From Campylobacterales bacterium (GTDB lineage: Bacteria > Campylobacterota > Campylobacteria > Campylobacterales > JALSKU01), in NCBI GenBank assembly GCA_026988685.1, contig JALSKU010000202.1:1-36787 (forward strand): a DNA stretch of 36,787 bases, written 5' to 3'. Under the pieces are notes generated by a model. The model had not been told where the DNA came from. It made no database searches and saw nothing but the letters and a program-made list of their open reading frames with translations. The first letter of the stretch is position 1; every line of letters begins with the position of its first letter. The position numbers and the translations under genes were made by a program. This document shows, in pieces, positions 24,924 through 34,287 of this stretch.

Positions 24924-26246
24924 TTGAGAAAAACCATCCTCTCTAAGATAAAAAAGAGCAATCTCTCGCCCCTTTTTGGAGTTGTCAGCAAGGTAAGCTC
25001 CACCATCATAGAGGTAAAAGGACTCAACCCAAGCATCGGGGATATCGTCAAACTTTATAGAATAGATGATGGAAGCAGTGAGCTTGGAATGGTAACAGAA
25101 GTCAGAGGGGAGAGGTTTTTTGTTTCTCCTTTCGGATTTATAGAGGGGTTTAAGATAGGAGACAAGGTTTTTTTAAATGAGAGCGGACTTAGTATCCCTG
25201 TCGGAGAAAATCTTCTCGGTAGGGTGGTGGATCCCTTTATGAGACCAAAAGATGGAAAAGGCAAGATAAAGTCTAAGAAGTTTATGTCTATTATGAAACC
25301 GCCTATCGAAGCTATGAAAAGAGGTATCATTGATGAAACTTTTCCTGTGGGGATAAAAAGTATAGATGGGCTTTTAACTTGCGGAAAAGGTCAAAAGATG
25401 GGTATCTTTGCAGGAAGTGGGGTAGGCAAGTCAACCCTAATGGGCATGATCGTAAAAGGAAGCCTTGCTCCTATTAAGGTAGTAGCCCTTATCGGAGAAA
25501 GAGGCAGAGAGGTGCCTGAATTTATACAAAAAAATCTCGATAACGACCTGAGTGATACGGTTATAGTCGTAGCTACAAGTGATGACTCCCCACTTATGAG
25601 AAAGTACGGTGCTTTTTCTGCCATGAGTGTGGCAGAGTATTTTAAGGAGCAGGGCAGGGATGTGCTTTTTATCATGGATTCTATCACGAGATTTGCAATG
25701 GCTCAAAGGGAGATAGGCTTGGCTCTTGGCGAACCGCCCACTTCAAAAGGGTATCCGCCTTCTGTTTTGTCACTTTTGCCTCAACTTATGGAGAGAGCAG
25801 GAAAAGAGGAGGGAAAAGGCTCGATCACCGCATTTTTTACCGTTTTAGTGGAGGGTGATGACCTAAGTGATCCTATAGCCGACCAAAGCAGAAGTATCCT
25901 TGACGGGCACATCGTCTTAAGCAGGGAGATGACGGACTTTGGCATCTATCCACCTATAGATATCCTAAAAAGTGCCTCAAGGGTTATGGGAGACATTATC
26001 ACCGATCAGCACAAATACGCAGCCTCGGTTTTTAAAAAGATGTACTCACTTCTAAAAGAGAATGAAGTTCTTATCCGTATAGGCGCATACCAAAAAGGAA
26101 CAGATAGAGAGCTTGATATGGCAATAGATAAAAAAAGAGCGATGGAAGAGTTCCTAAAACAGCCTCCATCTGAGCATATAGAGTTTCAAAAGAGTATAGA
26201 TACGCTCCTTGGTATATCAGAAAGAAGAGAAGGCGAGAGAATTTAA
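24924..26246 (+). CDS. fliI: Flagellum-specific type III export ATPase
   Basis: Hexameric F1-beta-like ATPase powering or assisting export of flagellar parts. Walker A is FAGSGVGKSTLMGM, and Walker B is VLFIMDSITRFAMAQREIGL, matching the FliI consensus. GLALGEPPTSKGYPPSVLSL and YPPIDILKSASRVM follow. At 440 residues it is complete. It starts with TTG after AGGAG. It shares an operon with folE, an arrangement I recall from Campylobacter. Its presence shows a flagellated lineage, in agreement with the chemoreceptor. Confidence 0.96.
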   Translation: MRKTILSKIKKSNLSPLFGVVSKVSSTIIEVKGLNPSIGDIVKLYRIDDGSSELGMVTEVRGERFFVSPFGFIEGFKIGDKVFLNESGLSIPVGENLLGRVVDPFMRPKDGKGKIKSKKFMSIMKPPIEAMKRGIIDETFPVGIKSIDGLLTCGKGQKMGIFAGSGVGKSTLMGMIVKGSLAPIKVVALIGERGREVPEFIQKNLDNDLSDTVIVVATSDDSPLMRKYGAFSAMSVAEYFKEQGRDVLFIMDSITRFAMAQREIGLALGEPPTSKGYPPSVLSLLPQLMERAGKEEGKGSITAFFTVLVEGDDLSDPIADQSRSILDGHIVLSREMTDFGIYPPIDILKSASRVMGDIITDQHKYAASVFKKMYSLLKENEVLIRIGAYQKGTDRELDMAIDKKRAMEEFLKQPPSEHIEFQKSIDTLLGISERREGERI

Positions 26247-26294
26247 GTAATCTTTAATGAATCTTTTCATACTATACGCTAGAGATAATTAGGA

Positions 26295-26331
26295 TATAAT
26301 TTGTCTTAATTAGAAAATGATTATCAATATA
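26295..26331 (+). promoter_or_regulatory. nifSU promoter: -10 box and Fur-box-like site
   Basis: TATAAT at 26295-26300 is followed by a 19-base site at 26313-26331 (GAAAATGATTATCAATATA). It matches the classical Fur box GATAATGATWATCATTATC at 16 positions counting the W. The site lies across the transcript start region, where bound Fur would block transcription. Iron control of Fe-S assembly genes is biologically sensible. Confidence 0.55.
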
Positions 26332-26332
26332 A

Positions 26333-27532
<1,200 letters not shown>

Positions 27533-27541
27533 GGATAAAAA

Positions 27542-28516
27542 ATGGCAAAAAATGACTTGATAAGCGGAAATATTTGGGAAGAGTACTCCAACACGGTTCA
27601 AGAGAGGATGAACAATCCTCAAAACATGGGAGAGATAACTGAAGAGCAGGCAAAAGAGCTTGGCGGAGAGCTTATAGTGGCTGACTTTGGAGCTGAGAGC
27701 TGTGGTGATGCAGTAAGGTTATACTGGGTGGTTGACCCCAAAACTGACAAGATATTAGAAGCGAAGTTTAAGAGCTTTGGGTGTGGCACGGCAATAGCCA
27801 GTAGTGACACAATGGTAGAACTTTGCAAAGGTAAAACAGTAGATGAAGCGGTAAAGATAACCAATATCGATGTGGAAAAAGCAATGAGAGATACCCCTGA
27901 GGTCCCAGCGGTTCCGCCACAAAAGATGCACTGCTCTGTTATGGCTTATGATGTTATAAAAAGAGCTGCCGCTCAGTATAAAGGGGTGGATGAGAGCAGT
28001 TTTGAAGATGAGATCATAGTTTGTGAGTGTGCAAGAGTCAGTCTCGGGACTATAAAAGAGGTTATAAAATTAAATGACTTAAAAACCGTCGAAGAGATAA
28101 CCGACTACACAAAAGCCGGAGCATTTTGTAAGAGCTGCATCAAGCCGGGAGGCCACGAAGAGAGGGAGTATTATCTTGTTGATATACTTGCTCAAACAAG
28201 AGCCGAGATGGAGGCCGAAAGGCTAAGTCAAAGCGAAGCTAGCGGTGAAGAGATACCTTTTAACCAAAAAACAGTTATACAAAAGTTAAAGTCTATAGAA
28301 GAGATCATTGATGAACATATAAGGCCTATGCTTGTGATGGACGGCGGAAACCTTGAGATACTTGATATCAAAGAAAATGAGGGTTTTACGGATGTTTATA
28401 TAAGATACCTAGGGGCTTGCAGTGGATGTGCAAGTAGTGCGACAGGGACTTTATACGCGATAGAAGCCATACTAAAAGAGAAGCTTGACGAGAGTATAAG
28501 GGTCTTGCCGGTTTAG
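27542..28516 (+). CDS. nifU: Fe-S cluster scaffold NifU (IscU-BFD-Nfu three-domain form)
   Basis: All three NifU modules are present. The IscU-like domain has its three scaffold Cys in AESCGDAVRLYW, FGCGTAIASSDT and KMHCSVMAYDVI. The central [2Fe-2S] ferredoxin-like domain has VCECARVS and FCKSCIKPGG. The C-terminal Nfu domain has the CxxC of LGACSGCASSATGTLYAIE. It receives sulfur from NifS and passes clusters to apo-proteins. 324 residues is normal. It is downstream of nifS with no promoter between, so the Fur-like site should control both. Confidence 0.96.
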   Translation: MAKNDLISGNIWEEYSNTVQERMNNPQNMGEITEEQAKELGGELIVADFGAESCGDAVRLYWVVDPKTDKILEAKFKSFGCGTAIASSDTMVELCKGKTVDEAVKITNIDVEKAMRDTPEVPAVPPQKMHCSVMAYDVIKRAAAQYKGVDESSFEDEIIVCECARVSLGTIKEVIKLNDLKTVEEITDYTKAGAFCKSCIKPGGHEEREYYLVDILAQTRAEMEAERLSQSEASGEEIPFNQKTVIQKLKSIEEIIDEHIRPMLVMDGGNLEILDIKENEGFTDVYIRYLGACSGCASSATGTLYAIEAILKEKLDESIRVLPV

Positions 28517-28517
28517 T

Positions 28518-29471
28518 ATGATAAAAAGGTGTTGCACTCTACTTTGTGTGGGGTTTTTGTCATATTTGAGCGCCGGGGACCTCTCATATATAGACAAAGC
28601 CCACCAAAGCTTGAGCGAATGGATATATAACACTTCCAATAAGATAGACCTCTTTTTCTTAAGATATAAGCAAAGTGATATAAAAAGCACTGATTCATAC
28701 ATAGATACATCGTTTGATACATACTATGAAGAGTATCAAAAAACTCTTTACAGATACAATATAAAAGTGAGACTTAGGCTGCCAAGAACCGGAAAGCGCC
28801 TACATCTTGTTTTTAAAGATTACAAGAACAGCATATCAAGCGACAGACAAAACAGTTCAAATATATCTGATAGTGTAGGAAACAATAGTTATTTGTTGGG
28901 AGTTGCTCTCGATAAATTTAAAAGTAGATATCTTCATCTAAGAGCTGGGAGTGGAGTAAGGTTTCATGGTATCTCTCCTGATGCTTATATATCACTACAA
29001 GTCAGCAAGCGCTTTTTCACCGGATCCAAGTGGCAGTTTGAGCTAAGCTCAACGGCAAGATATTTTGCAAAAAGAAAAAATGAAGACACTATCAGTTTTA
29101 TCTCTTCAAAAGTGTTAGATAGTTATCTAAAATTCACCATATTAAACAATTACCACTATCAACAAAAAACATCCGATAAACAGGAGGTGGTAAATGCTCT
29201 TATTCTAGACCAGTACCTAAACTCAAAAAAAGGTGTAAGCTACAGCGCCTCCATCTATAGCTCCGGCGATAGCAAGGAAGCCTTCAAACTCCATTACTAT
29301 CTTTTGCAACTACTATATAAAAGATACTTCTACAAAAATTATGCCTATTATGAGATAACTCCCGGTATCATCTTTAGAGACAGCAGAGCTTTTAAACCCG
29401 ATTTTAAAGTAATGTTCAAAGTAGGTCTCTTTTTTGGAAAGAAAGCAACTAAAGGCTATAGAAAGTTTTAG
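28518..29471 (+). CDS. Putative envelope protein of unknown function (317 residues)
   Basis: I do not recognise a named family. An N-terminal hydrophobic stretch (MIKRCCTLLCVGFLSYLSAG) looks like a signal peptide. The rest is rich in Tyr, Lys and alternating polar-aromatic strands (YRYNIKVRLRLPR, YISLQVSKRFF, YYEITPGIIFRDS) and ends GLFFGKKATKGYRKF. This pattern suggests an outer-membrane or periplasmic beta-rich protein, possibly a small barrel. The ATG is one base after the nifU stop, so it probably shares the nifSU transcript. No link to Fe-S assembly is visible in its sequence. Confidence 0.6.
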   Translation: MIKRCCTLLCVGFLSYLSAGDLSYIDKAHQSLSEWIYNTSNKIDLFFLRYKQSDIKSTDSYIDTSFDTYYEEYQKTLYRYNIKVRLRLPRTGKRLHLVFKDYKNSISSDRQNSSNISDSVGNNSYLLGVALDKFKSRYLHLRAGSGVRFHGISPDAYISLQVSKRFFTGSKWQFELSSTARYFAKRKNEDTISFISSKVLDSYLKFTILNNYHYQQKTSDKQEVVNALILDQYLNSKKGVSYSASIYSSGDSKEAFKLHYYLLQLLYKRYFYKNYAYYEITPGIIFRDSRAFKPDFKVMFKVGLFFGKKATKGYRKF

Positions 29472-29498
29472 TTAAAATAAGATAATAACCTGCTACCC

Positions 29499-29759
29499 CT
29501 AGTAATGAAATCTACACTGTGCAATTACTATCAAATCTTCAACAACTTTATATACCAGTCTATGTTCTGATGTAATTCTTCTAGAATAATATCCGTTAAA
29601 GTTCTCTTTTAGTCTCTCAGGTTTGCCTATCCCGTTTTTATCATATGGATTTCGCTTGATATCTTTTATCAAAAGATTTATCCTTTTAAAGATATTCCTA
29701 TCATTCTTTTGCCAGTATTGGTAATCCTCCCACCCTTCATCTGCGAAGCCTACGATCAT
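29499..29759 (-). CDS. yoeB: YoeB-type mRNA interferase toxin
   Basis: An 86-residue RelE-family toxin that cleaves mRNA in the ribosome. It keeps the YoeB plan: WEDYQYWQKNDRNIFKRINL at the start, GIGKPERLKENFNGYYSRRI (catalytic Glu and Arg region), SEHRLVYKVVEDLIVIAQCR and the terminal His-Tyr pair FHY. Its ATG overlaps the antitoxin stop in ATGA. Confidence 0.92.
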   Translation of the reverse strand: MIVGFADEGWEDYQYWQKNDRNIFKRINLLIKDIKRNPYDKNGIGKPERLKENFNGYYSRRITSEHRLVYKVVEDLIVIAQCRFHY

Positions 29760-30007
29760 ATATCAAGATCTTTTTTGACAAACTTAGAGTTTTCGATCTG
29801 TTCAACAGCATTTAAAAGTCTATCTCTGTTATTTTTTGAAGACAATAAATAAATCGTCTCTTTCATTGAATTGTATTCATCTTGAGATATTAAAACTACT
29901 GATTGTTTATCCTTGGTTGTGATAATGAATTCATCAAAATTATCACATGCTTGATTGATAATCTCCCTCAAATTATTTCTAGCTTGAGAATAAAGTAGCG
30001 CTTGCAC
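29756..30007 (-). CDS. yefM: YefM-family antitoxin (Phd/YefM)
   Basis: An 83-residue protein starting at GTG with AAGGA seven bases before it. The N-terminal DNA-binding part reads LYSQARNNLREIINQACDNF, followed by VLISQDEYNSMKETIYLLSS, the classic Phd/YefM core. The C-terminal third binds and blocks YoeB. Its complex should repress the promoter just upstream. Confidence 0.9.
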   Translation of the reverse strand: MQALLYSQARNNLREIINQACDNFDEFIITTKDKQSVVLISQDEYNSMKETIYLLSSKNNRDRLLNAVEQIENSKFVKKDLDI

Positions 30008-30026
30008 AATAAATCCTTTTTGTCAA

Positions 30027-30043
30027 GATATTGTCATTATATC
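30027..30043 (-). promoter_or_regulatory. yefM promoter: -10 box in a GATAT...ATATC inverted repeat
   Basis: TATAAT on the minus strand (30041-30036) lies partly within GATAT/ATATC arms separated by seven bases, about 30 bases before the yefM GTG. It could be the autoregulatory operator. Confidence 0.35.
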
Positions 30044-30100
30044 AGATTTATTACTAAAGAGTCAACCCTAAAAATACTGAATGGCTACTTGGCTACTAAG

Positions 30101-30120
30101 AGTAAAGCTTCGAGCCCTAT
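30101..30120 (+). repeat. Copy 1 of a short dispersed repeat (AGTAAAGCT-CCCTA type)
   Basis: AGTAAAGCTTCGAGCCCTAT. Related words occur at 30260, 31710 and 33009, each at the end or edge of a gene or fragment in this island. Confidence 0.4.
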
Positions 30121-30248
30121 CTTTTTAATTCATGCTCAAAAAAATCTCTAATCTTTTTTGTATCTATAACTTCAATTGGCTCTAAAAACTCAATATTTTC
30201 ATCCTCAATATACAATAAAGCCGCAGCAAATAGCTTAAAGTTGATCAC
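30117..30248 (-). pseudogene. C-terminal remnant of an AbiEii-type nucleotidyltransferase
   Basis: On the minus strand, 43 codons without a stop read INFKLFAAALLYIEDENIEF, then LEPIEVIDTKKIRDFF and a final HELKR before TAG. This closely matches the last 45 residues of the intact protein at 35353-35988 (FKLFVVALLYIDDIEDEKIE, LEPIEVIDIKKIRDFF). Nothing upstream of INFK is preserved. It occupies most of the gap between yefM and the sugar transferase. Confidence 0.7.
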
Positions 30249-30259
30249 TTGTAGTTAAA

Positions 30260-30279
30260 GGTAAAGCTCTAACCCTAAT
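30260..30279 (+). repeat. Copy 2 of the short dispersed repeat
   Basis: GGTAAAGCTCTAACCCTAAT, overlapping the stop codon of the sugar transferase frame. Confidence 0.4.
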
Positions 30280-31234
30280 ATACTACTGTACTACTGCGGT
30301 CTATCATAACCCCCTTTTTTCCTAAAACGACCAGTATAGTTTTTGCTATAGTTTTTGCTTCAAGCCACAATGACCAGTTTTTTATATAGTAAAGGTCATA
30401 CATTAGCTTCTGTTTAGTGTCTTCCATGTTCTGCCCATAAGGGTAGTTTACCTGCGCCCATCCTGTTATGCCCGGACGAACAAGGTGGCGTGTGTTGTAG
30501 TAGGGGATCTCTTTTTCATAATTTTGTACAAGTATGTTCCATTCTGCTCTAGGACATACTAAGTGCATATCACCTTTAAAAATATTTAAAATCTGTGGAA
30601 TCTCGTCTATCCTTGTTCTTCTCATGATCTTACCAAAAGGAAAAATACGGCTATCATTTTCTCTGGTATATGGGTCATGGTGTGAGTTAGTATGCATACT
30701 TCTAAATTTATAGCATACAAACTCTTTTCCTTGCAGACCAACTCTTCTTTGGGCAAAAAGTACAGGTCCCGGCGACTCTTTCTTGATCCTGTAACAGGCA
30801 TATATCATTACAGGAGAAGTTACAAGCCCAATGATGATGGATCCGATGTAGTCTATAACTCTCTTAAAAAAATAGCTATACAAACTATATGCTCGAATCT
30901 CTTCTAGAAAACCAAGCTCCTAGTGCGAGTCAGGTATGTAACATTTTCTTAGATACCTCTCCATTAATGTTTCTATAGATATTATATCAAGAGTGTATTT
31001 ATGCTCTTTAACATGAAGATTTGTAAGATATTTAATGATCTCATCTCCTACTTTTGCTTTTGTGTTTAAAACAAAAAGGGAAGAGGGGTGTTTTTTTACT
31101 GCTGCAGACAACTCTTTAAGAACTTCGCTTTCCTCTCTATCTCTATACTTTATCTGAATTATTGTAGGAGATATTTTTTTAAGCTGATTTAGCTCAAACT
31201 CTTTAAATTTATGTTTTCTACCGAGGATGATCAT
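30275..31234 (-). pseudogene. Polyprenyl-phosphate sugar-1-phosphate transferase, split by an in-frame TAG
   Basis: One continuous frame of 320 codons with a single TAG at 30922-30920. Before the stop is a cytoplasmic alpha/beta domain (105 residues) ending IETLMERYLRKCYIPDSH. After it come GFLEEIRAYSLYSYFFKRVI and the catalytic bacterial sugar transferase domain with a membrane segment (YIGSIIIGLVTSPVMIYACY), KKESPGPVLFAQRRVG, CYKFRSMHTN and FGKIMRRTRIDEIPQILN. These enzymes start exopolysaccharide or O-antigen units on undecaprenyl phosphate. The usual SLVGPRPE is HLVCPRAE, a Gly to Cys and Pro to Ala change. A TTG at 30883 could restart the catalytic part alone. The first half overlaps the HhH gene stop in ATGA. 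Confidence 0.82.
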
Positions 31235-31479
31235 TGTTCACAGGCACCGGTTTTGATGTTTTCTCTGTTTTTTTCTAATGTTTTTTTACCAATTCCTTTG
31301 ACTTTTGTAAGCTCATCTGCTGTTATAAAACAATGTTTCTCTCTATAGCTTATGATGGCTTCAGCTTTTTTGACAACGATTCCTTTCAGGGTTGTTAGCT
31401 CTTTGGCAGGCGCATTGTTAATGTCCACTACGCCAAACACTAAGCTAAATCCAACTAACAATAGAGTAAAGATTTTCAT
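31231..31479 (-). CDS. Small secreted ComEA-like helix-hairpin-helix protein, copy A
   Basis: The ATG at 31479 has GAGGTG upstream. A signal peptide (MKIFTLLLVGFSLVFG) precedes VDINNAPAKELTTLKGI and VKGIGKKTLEKNRENI, the two halves of a ComEA-type HhH DNA-binding domain. Two Cys (KHCF and GACEQ) may pair. The first hairpin reads KGIVVKKA rather than KGIGAKKA, losing a Gly of the hairpin. Single-domain secreted relatives such as C. jejuni Cj0011c take part in natural transformation. The stop overlaps the sugar transferase start. It is about 60 percent similar to copies B and C by eye. Confidence 0.8.
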   Translation of the reverse strand: MKIFTLLLVGFSLVFGVVDINNAPAKELTTLKGIVVKKAEAIISYREKHCFITADELTKVKGIGKKTLEKNRENIKTGACEQ

Positions 31480-31531
31480 TCGCACCTCTATTTTTTAAAA
31501 CAAAGTGTAACAACTTCTGACTTAATGTTGG

Positions 31532-31672
31532 TTAAAAAGAAGTTCTATATTTTTTTATTTTATCTTCAAAGAAACCTCTAATCTTTTTTGTATCGATAAC
31601 TTCAAGTGGTTCTAAATACTCAATATTTTTATCCTCATTATCATCAATACACAATAAAACTACAGCAAATAG
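31532..31672 (-). pseudogene. Second C-terminal remnant of an AbiEii-type nucleotidyltransferase
   Basis: Minus-strand reading LFAVVLLCIDDNEDKNIEYL, EPLEVIDTKKIRGFFEDK and a short tail to TAA matches the end of the intact protein at 35353-35988; an upstream TAA cuts off the rest. It lies 52 bases before the ATG of HhH copy A, the same order and nearly the same spacing as the intact nucleotidyltransferase and HhH copy B. The rest of the 310-base gap up to the first ATPase holds one copy of the dispersed repeat and no other gene that I see. Confidence 0.7.
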
Positions 31673-31709
31673 TTAAATTCCAAATACAGTATCATTGAAA
31701 TCACAAGAA

Positions 31710-31729
31710 AGTAAAGCTTTGATTCTATC
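31710..31729 (+). repeat. Copy 3 of the short dispersed repeat
   Basis: AGTAAAGCTTTGATTCTATC, between the nucleotidyltransferase remnant and the first ATPase gene. Confidence 0.35.
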
Positions 31730-31795
31730 ACTTTACCTTTTATTAAAGACAATCATAGTAAAATACATTAAACGATATATCTTTGGGATAGTAAA

Positions 31796-32995
31796 ATGAA
31801 AAATATTTTAGATTTAGCAGAACGGCTATATAGATTAAAGAGAAACCAAAAACTACCACTTTATAAAAGATTTCTTTTTAAAGATTTACTCAACTCAAAA
31901 GCAAAGATAACTGGGCTTTATGGAAGTAGAGGTGTTGGCAAAACTACACTTTTATTGCAGGTTTTAAAAGAGTTAGATTATGAAGAAAAGCTTTATATCT
32001 CTTGCGATCATCCTATCTTTTATGAAGTCTCTTTATTTGATTTTGTAGATAACTACTCTAAATATGGTGGCGAAGTAATTGTCATAGATGAGATACACAA
32101 AATCAAAGATTTTCAGCAGCAAATAAAGCTAATATATGACTTTTTAGATATAAAACTGTTTTTTAGTGGCAGCAGTGCAGTAGAGATTACAAATGCAGAT
32201 TTTAGTAGAAGATACTCTATGTATTATTTGCCTATTTTATCTTTAAGAGAGTATTTAGAGATGAGCCAAAATATTCAGCTAAATAGCTACTCTTTAGATA
32301 AAATCTTAAATTCACATACAAAAATAGCAGATGAAATCATTGATGAATTGCCAAACAAAAAGATCTTAAGGTTTTTTAAAGAGTTTATAGATGTAGGGGT
32401 CTATCCGTTTTATTTTGAAGATGAAACAAAATACACAGATAAGATTCAGCAAAATATCAATACTATTCTCTATACCGATTTGGTAAATGTGGTATCAATT
32501 AGTGGTGATAAAATAGAGTCATTAAAAAAGCTTTTATTAAATATATGCACCTCTAATCCTTTAGAACTAAGCATTGAAAAGTTAGCTAAACTAACAGGTA
32601 TCACAAAACCAACACTATATAAATATATAGAGTATTTAAGTAGAGCAGAGTTGTTACATCATATCATTTATGAAGCAAAACGATTTAAAAATATGCAAAA
32701 ACCTGATAAGTTATATCTGAATAATACAAACCTTTTTAATGCACTATGTTTAAATAAAAATATGGGCACAATAAGAGAGACTCTCTTTGTGAGTATGCTA
32801 TATAAACAGCATATCATAAACTATACCTCCAAAGGTGACTTTTTGGTAGATGAAAAATATATCTTCGAAATAGGCGGTAAAAATAAAAGCTTTAGACAGA
32901 TAAAAGATCTACCAAACTCTTTCGTTGTATCTGATGATATGGAGATAGGCTTTGGCAATAAAGTGCCTCTTTGGTTATTTGGATTTTTGTATTGA
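31796..32995 (+). CDS. AAA ATPase of the AAA_14 / DUF4143-like type, copy 1
   Basis: P-loop ATPase of 399 residues. Walker A is GLYGSRGVGKTTLLLQVLKE, Walker B is EVIVIDEIHKIKDFQQQI, and sensor-like LFFSGSSAVEITNADFSRRY follows. ILSLREYLEMSQ marks the lid. The C-terminal part has a winged-helix-like segment (LAKLTGITKPTLYKYIEYLS) and then a domain with KGDFLVDEKYIFEIGGKNKS, recalling the nuclease-like DUF4143 region. Such ATPases are widespread in prokaryotes, often in accessory regions, with no settled function. The last 53 codons are identical in DNA to those of copy 2. Confidence 0.82.
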   Translation: MKNILDLAERLYRLKRNQKLPLYKRFLFKDLLNSKAKITGLYGSRGVGKTTLLLQVLKELDYEEKLYISCDHPIFYEVSLFDFVDNYSKYGGEVIVIDEIHKIKDFQQQIKLIYDFLDIKLFFSGSSAVEITNADFSRRYSMYYLPILSLREYLEMSQNIQLNSYSLDKILNSHTKIADEIIDELPNKKILRFFKEFIDVGVYPFYFEDETKYTDKIQQNINTILYTDLVNVVSISGDKIESLKKLLLNICTSNPLELSIEKLAKLTGITKPTLYKYIEYLSRAELLHHIIYEAKRFKNMQKPDKLYLNNTNLFNALCLNKNMGTIRETLFVSMLYKQHIINYTSKGDFLVDEKYIFEIGGKNKSFRQIKDLPNSFVVSDDMEIGFGNKVPLWLFGFLY

Positions 32996-33004
32996 GTTTT
33001 TAGT
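32837..33004 (+). repeat. 168-bp exact repeat at the 3' end of ATPase copy 1
   Basis: Identical by eye to 34120-34287. It covers the last 53 codons and the first nine bases past the stop. The genes upstream of this tract are clearly diverged (many substitutions and indels), so the identity is local. Confidence 0.85.
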
Positions 33005-33008
33005 CAAG

Positions 33009-33028
33009 AGTAAATCTCTGACCCTAAG
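33009..33028 (+). repeat. Copy 4 of the short dispersed repeat
   Basis: AGTAAATCTCTGACCCTAAG, beginning 13 bases after the stop codon of ATPase copy 1. Confidence 0.4.
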
Positions 33029-33096
33029 TTAATTGACATACACATCAAATTTAGATATACTTTTCTTGATCCTAATATCAAATATAAGAGGATAAA

Positions 33097-34278
33097 ATGA
33101 TAGATAAAATAAGAGAGTTACAAAAACTTTTGCTCAATAAAGTAAAAACAAAATACAAAAGATACTTTTTTTATAAAATAAATTTTGATAGGCTAACAGG
33201 TATCATTGGTGCAAGAGGTGCCGGGAAAACAACTTTTTTATTGCAATACCTAAAAGAGCATCCTCTACCTATGTCTAAAAAGTTATATATAAGTGCGGAT
33301 TCCATCAAGATAGATTCACTGTTTGATATCGCTAAGAGCTTCGAGAGAGAGGGAGGAGAGCTACTTATTATAGATGAGATACACAAATTTACAGGCTTTG
33401 AAAATGAACTAAAGAAGATATATGATTTTTTAGAGTTAGAAGTTGTTTTTAGTGGTAGCAGCGCATTAAAAATAGATAATTCAAAAGCGGATTTAAGCCG
33501 AAGAGTTGTTGTTTACGAGATAGAAGGACTGAGTTTTAGAGAGTTTTTAGAGTTGAAAAATGATATCAAGATTGATACTTACTCATTGGAGGATATTTTA
33601 GTAAATCATATTGATATTGCCTATGACCTCTCAAAATATCATACACCAAAGATATTTCAAGAGTATCTGCAATATGGCTACTATCCATTCTATTTTGATA
33701 AATATTCAAATTACCAAATAAAACTAAATGAAACCATAAACACAGTTTTAGAAGTTGATATACCTTCGATTTTCAACATAGAATATCAAAATATTAAAAA
33801 CTTAAAAAAACTTCTTCTAATTCTTTGCCAAAGTGTCCCATATACTCCAAATATCAATGAACTGTTAAACAAACTTGATATGGGGCAAGATTATAGGACA
33901 TTGTATAGATATTTAGACTATCTTCATAAAGCAAAAATCATCACACTAATCCGCCCTAAAACAAAAGGAGACAATATTTTTGCAAAACCGGATAAGATAT
34001 ATTTTAACAATACAAATCTCCACTTTGCCTATTGTGATGCGCCAAATATAGGAACTATAAGGGAAGTTTTTTTTAAATCTATGATTTTTGAACATAAGAC
34101 TACAATACCAAAAAAAGGAGACTTTTTGGTAGATGAAAAATATATCTTCGAAATAGGCGGTAAAAATAAAAGCTTTAGACAGATAAAAGATCTACCAAAC
34201 TCTTTCGTTGTATCTGATGATATGGAGATAGGCTTTGGCAATAAAGTGCCTCTTTGGTTATTTGGATTTTTGTATTGA
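33097..34278 (+). CDS. AAA ATPase of the AAA_14 / DUF4143-like type, copy 2
   Basis: A 393-residue paralogue of the gene just upstream. Walker A is GIIGARGAGKTTFLLQYLKE, Walker B is ELLIIDEIHKFTGFENEL, and EVVFSGSSALKIDNSKADLS and LSFREFLELKND follow. The same C-terminal KGDFLVDEKYIFEIGGKNKS domain is present. The N-terminal 330 residues share the motif order but only moderate identity with copy 1, while the last 53 are identical. It has its own short leader (102 bases) with AGAGG before the ATG. Function unknown; a tandem pair may form hetero-oligomers or reflect amplification in the island. Confidence 0.82.
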   Translation: MIDKIRELQKLLLNKVKTKYKRYFFYKINFDRLTGIIGARGAGKTTFLLQYLKEHPLPMSKKLYISADSIKIDSLFDIAKSFEREGGELLIIDEIHKFTGFENELKKIYDFLELEVVFSGSSALKIDNSKADLSRRVVVYEIEGLSFREFLELKNDIKIDTYSLEDILVNHIDIAYDLSKYHTPKIFQEYLQYGYYPFYFDKYSNYQIKLNETINTVLEVDIPSIFNIEYQNIKNLKKLLLILCQSVPYTPNINELLNKLDMGQDYRTLYRYLDYLHKAKIITLIRPKTKGDNIFAKPDKIYFNNTNLHFAYCDAPNIGTIREVFFKSMIFEHKTTIPKKGDFLVDEKYIFEIGGKNKSFRQIKDLPNSFVVSDDMEIGFGNKVPLWLFGFLY

Positions 34279-34287
34279 GTTTTTAGT
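34120..34287 (+). repeat. 168-bp exact repeat at the 3' end of ATPase copy 2
   Basis: Direct-repeat partner of 32837-33004, 1283 bases downstream. Confidence 0.85.
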
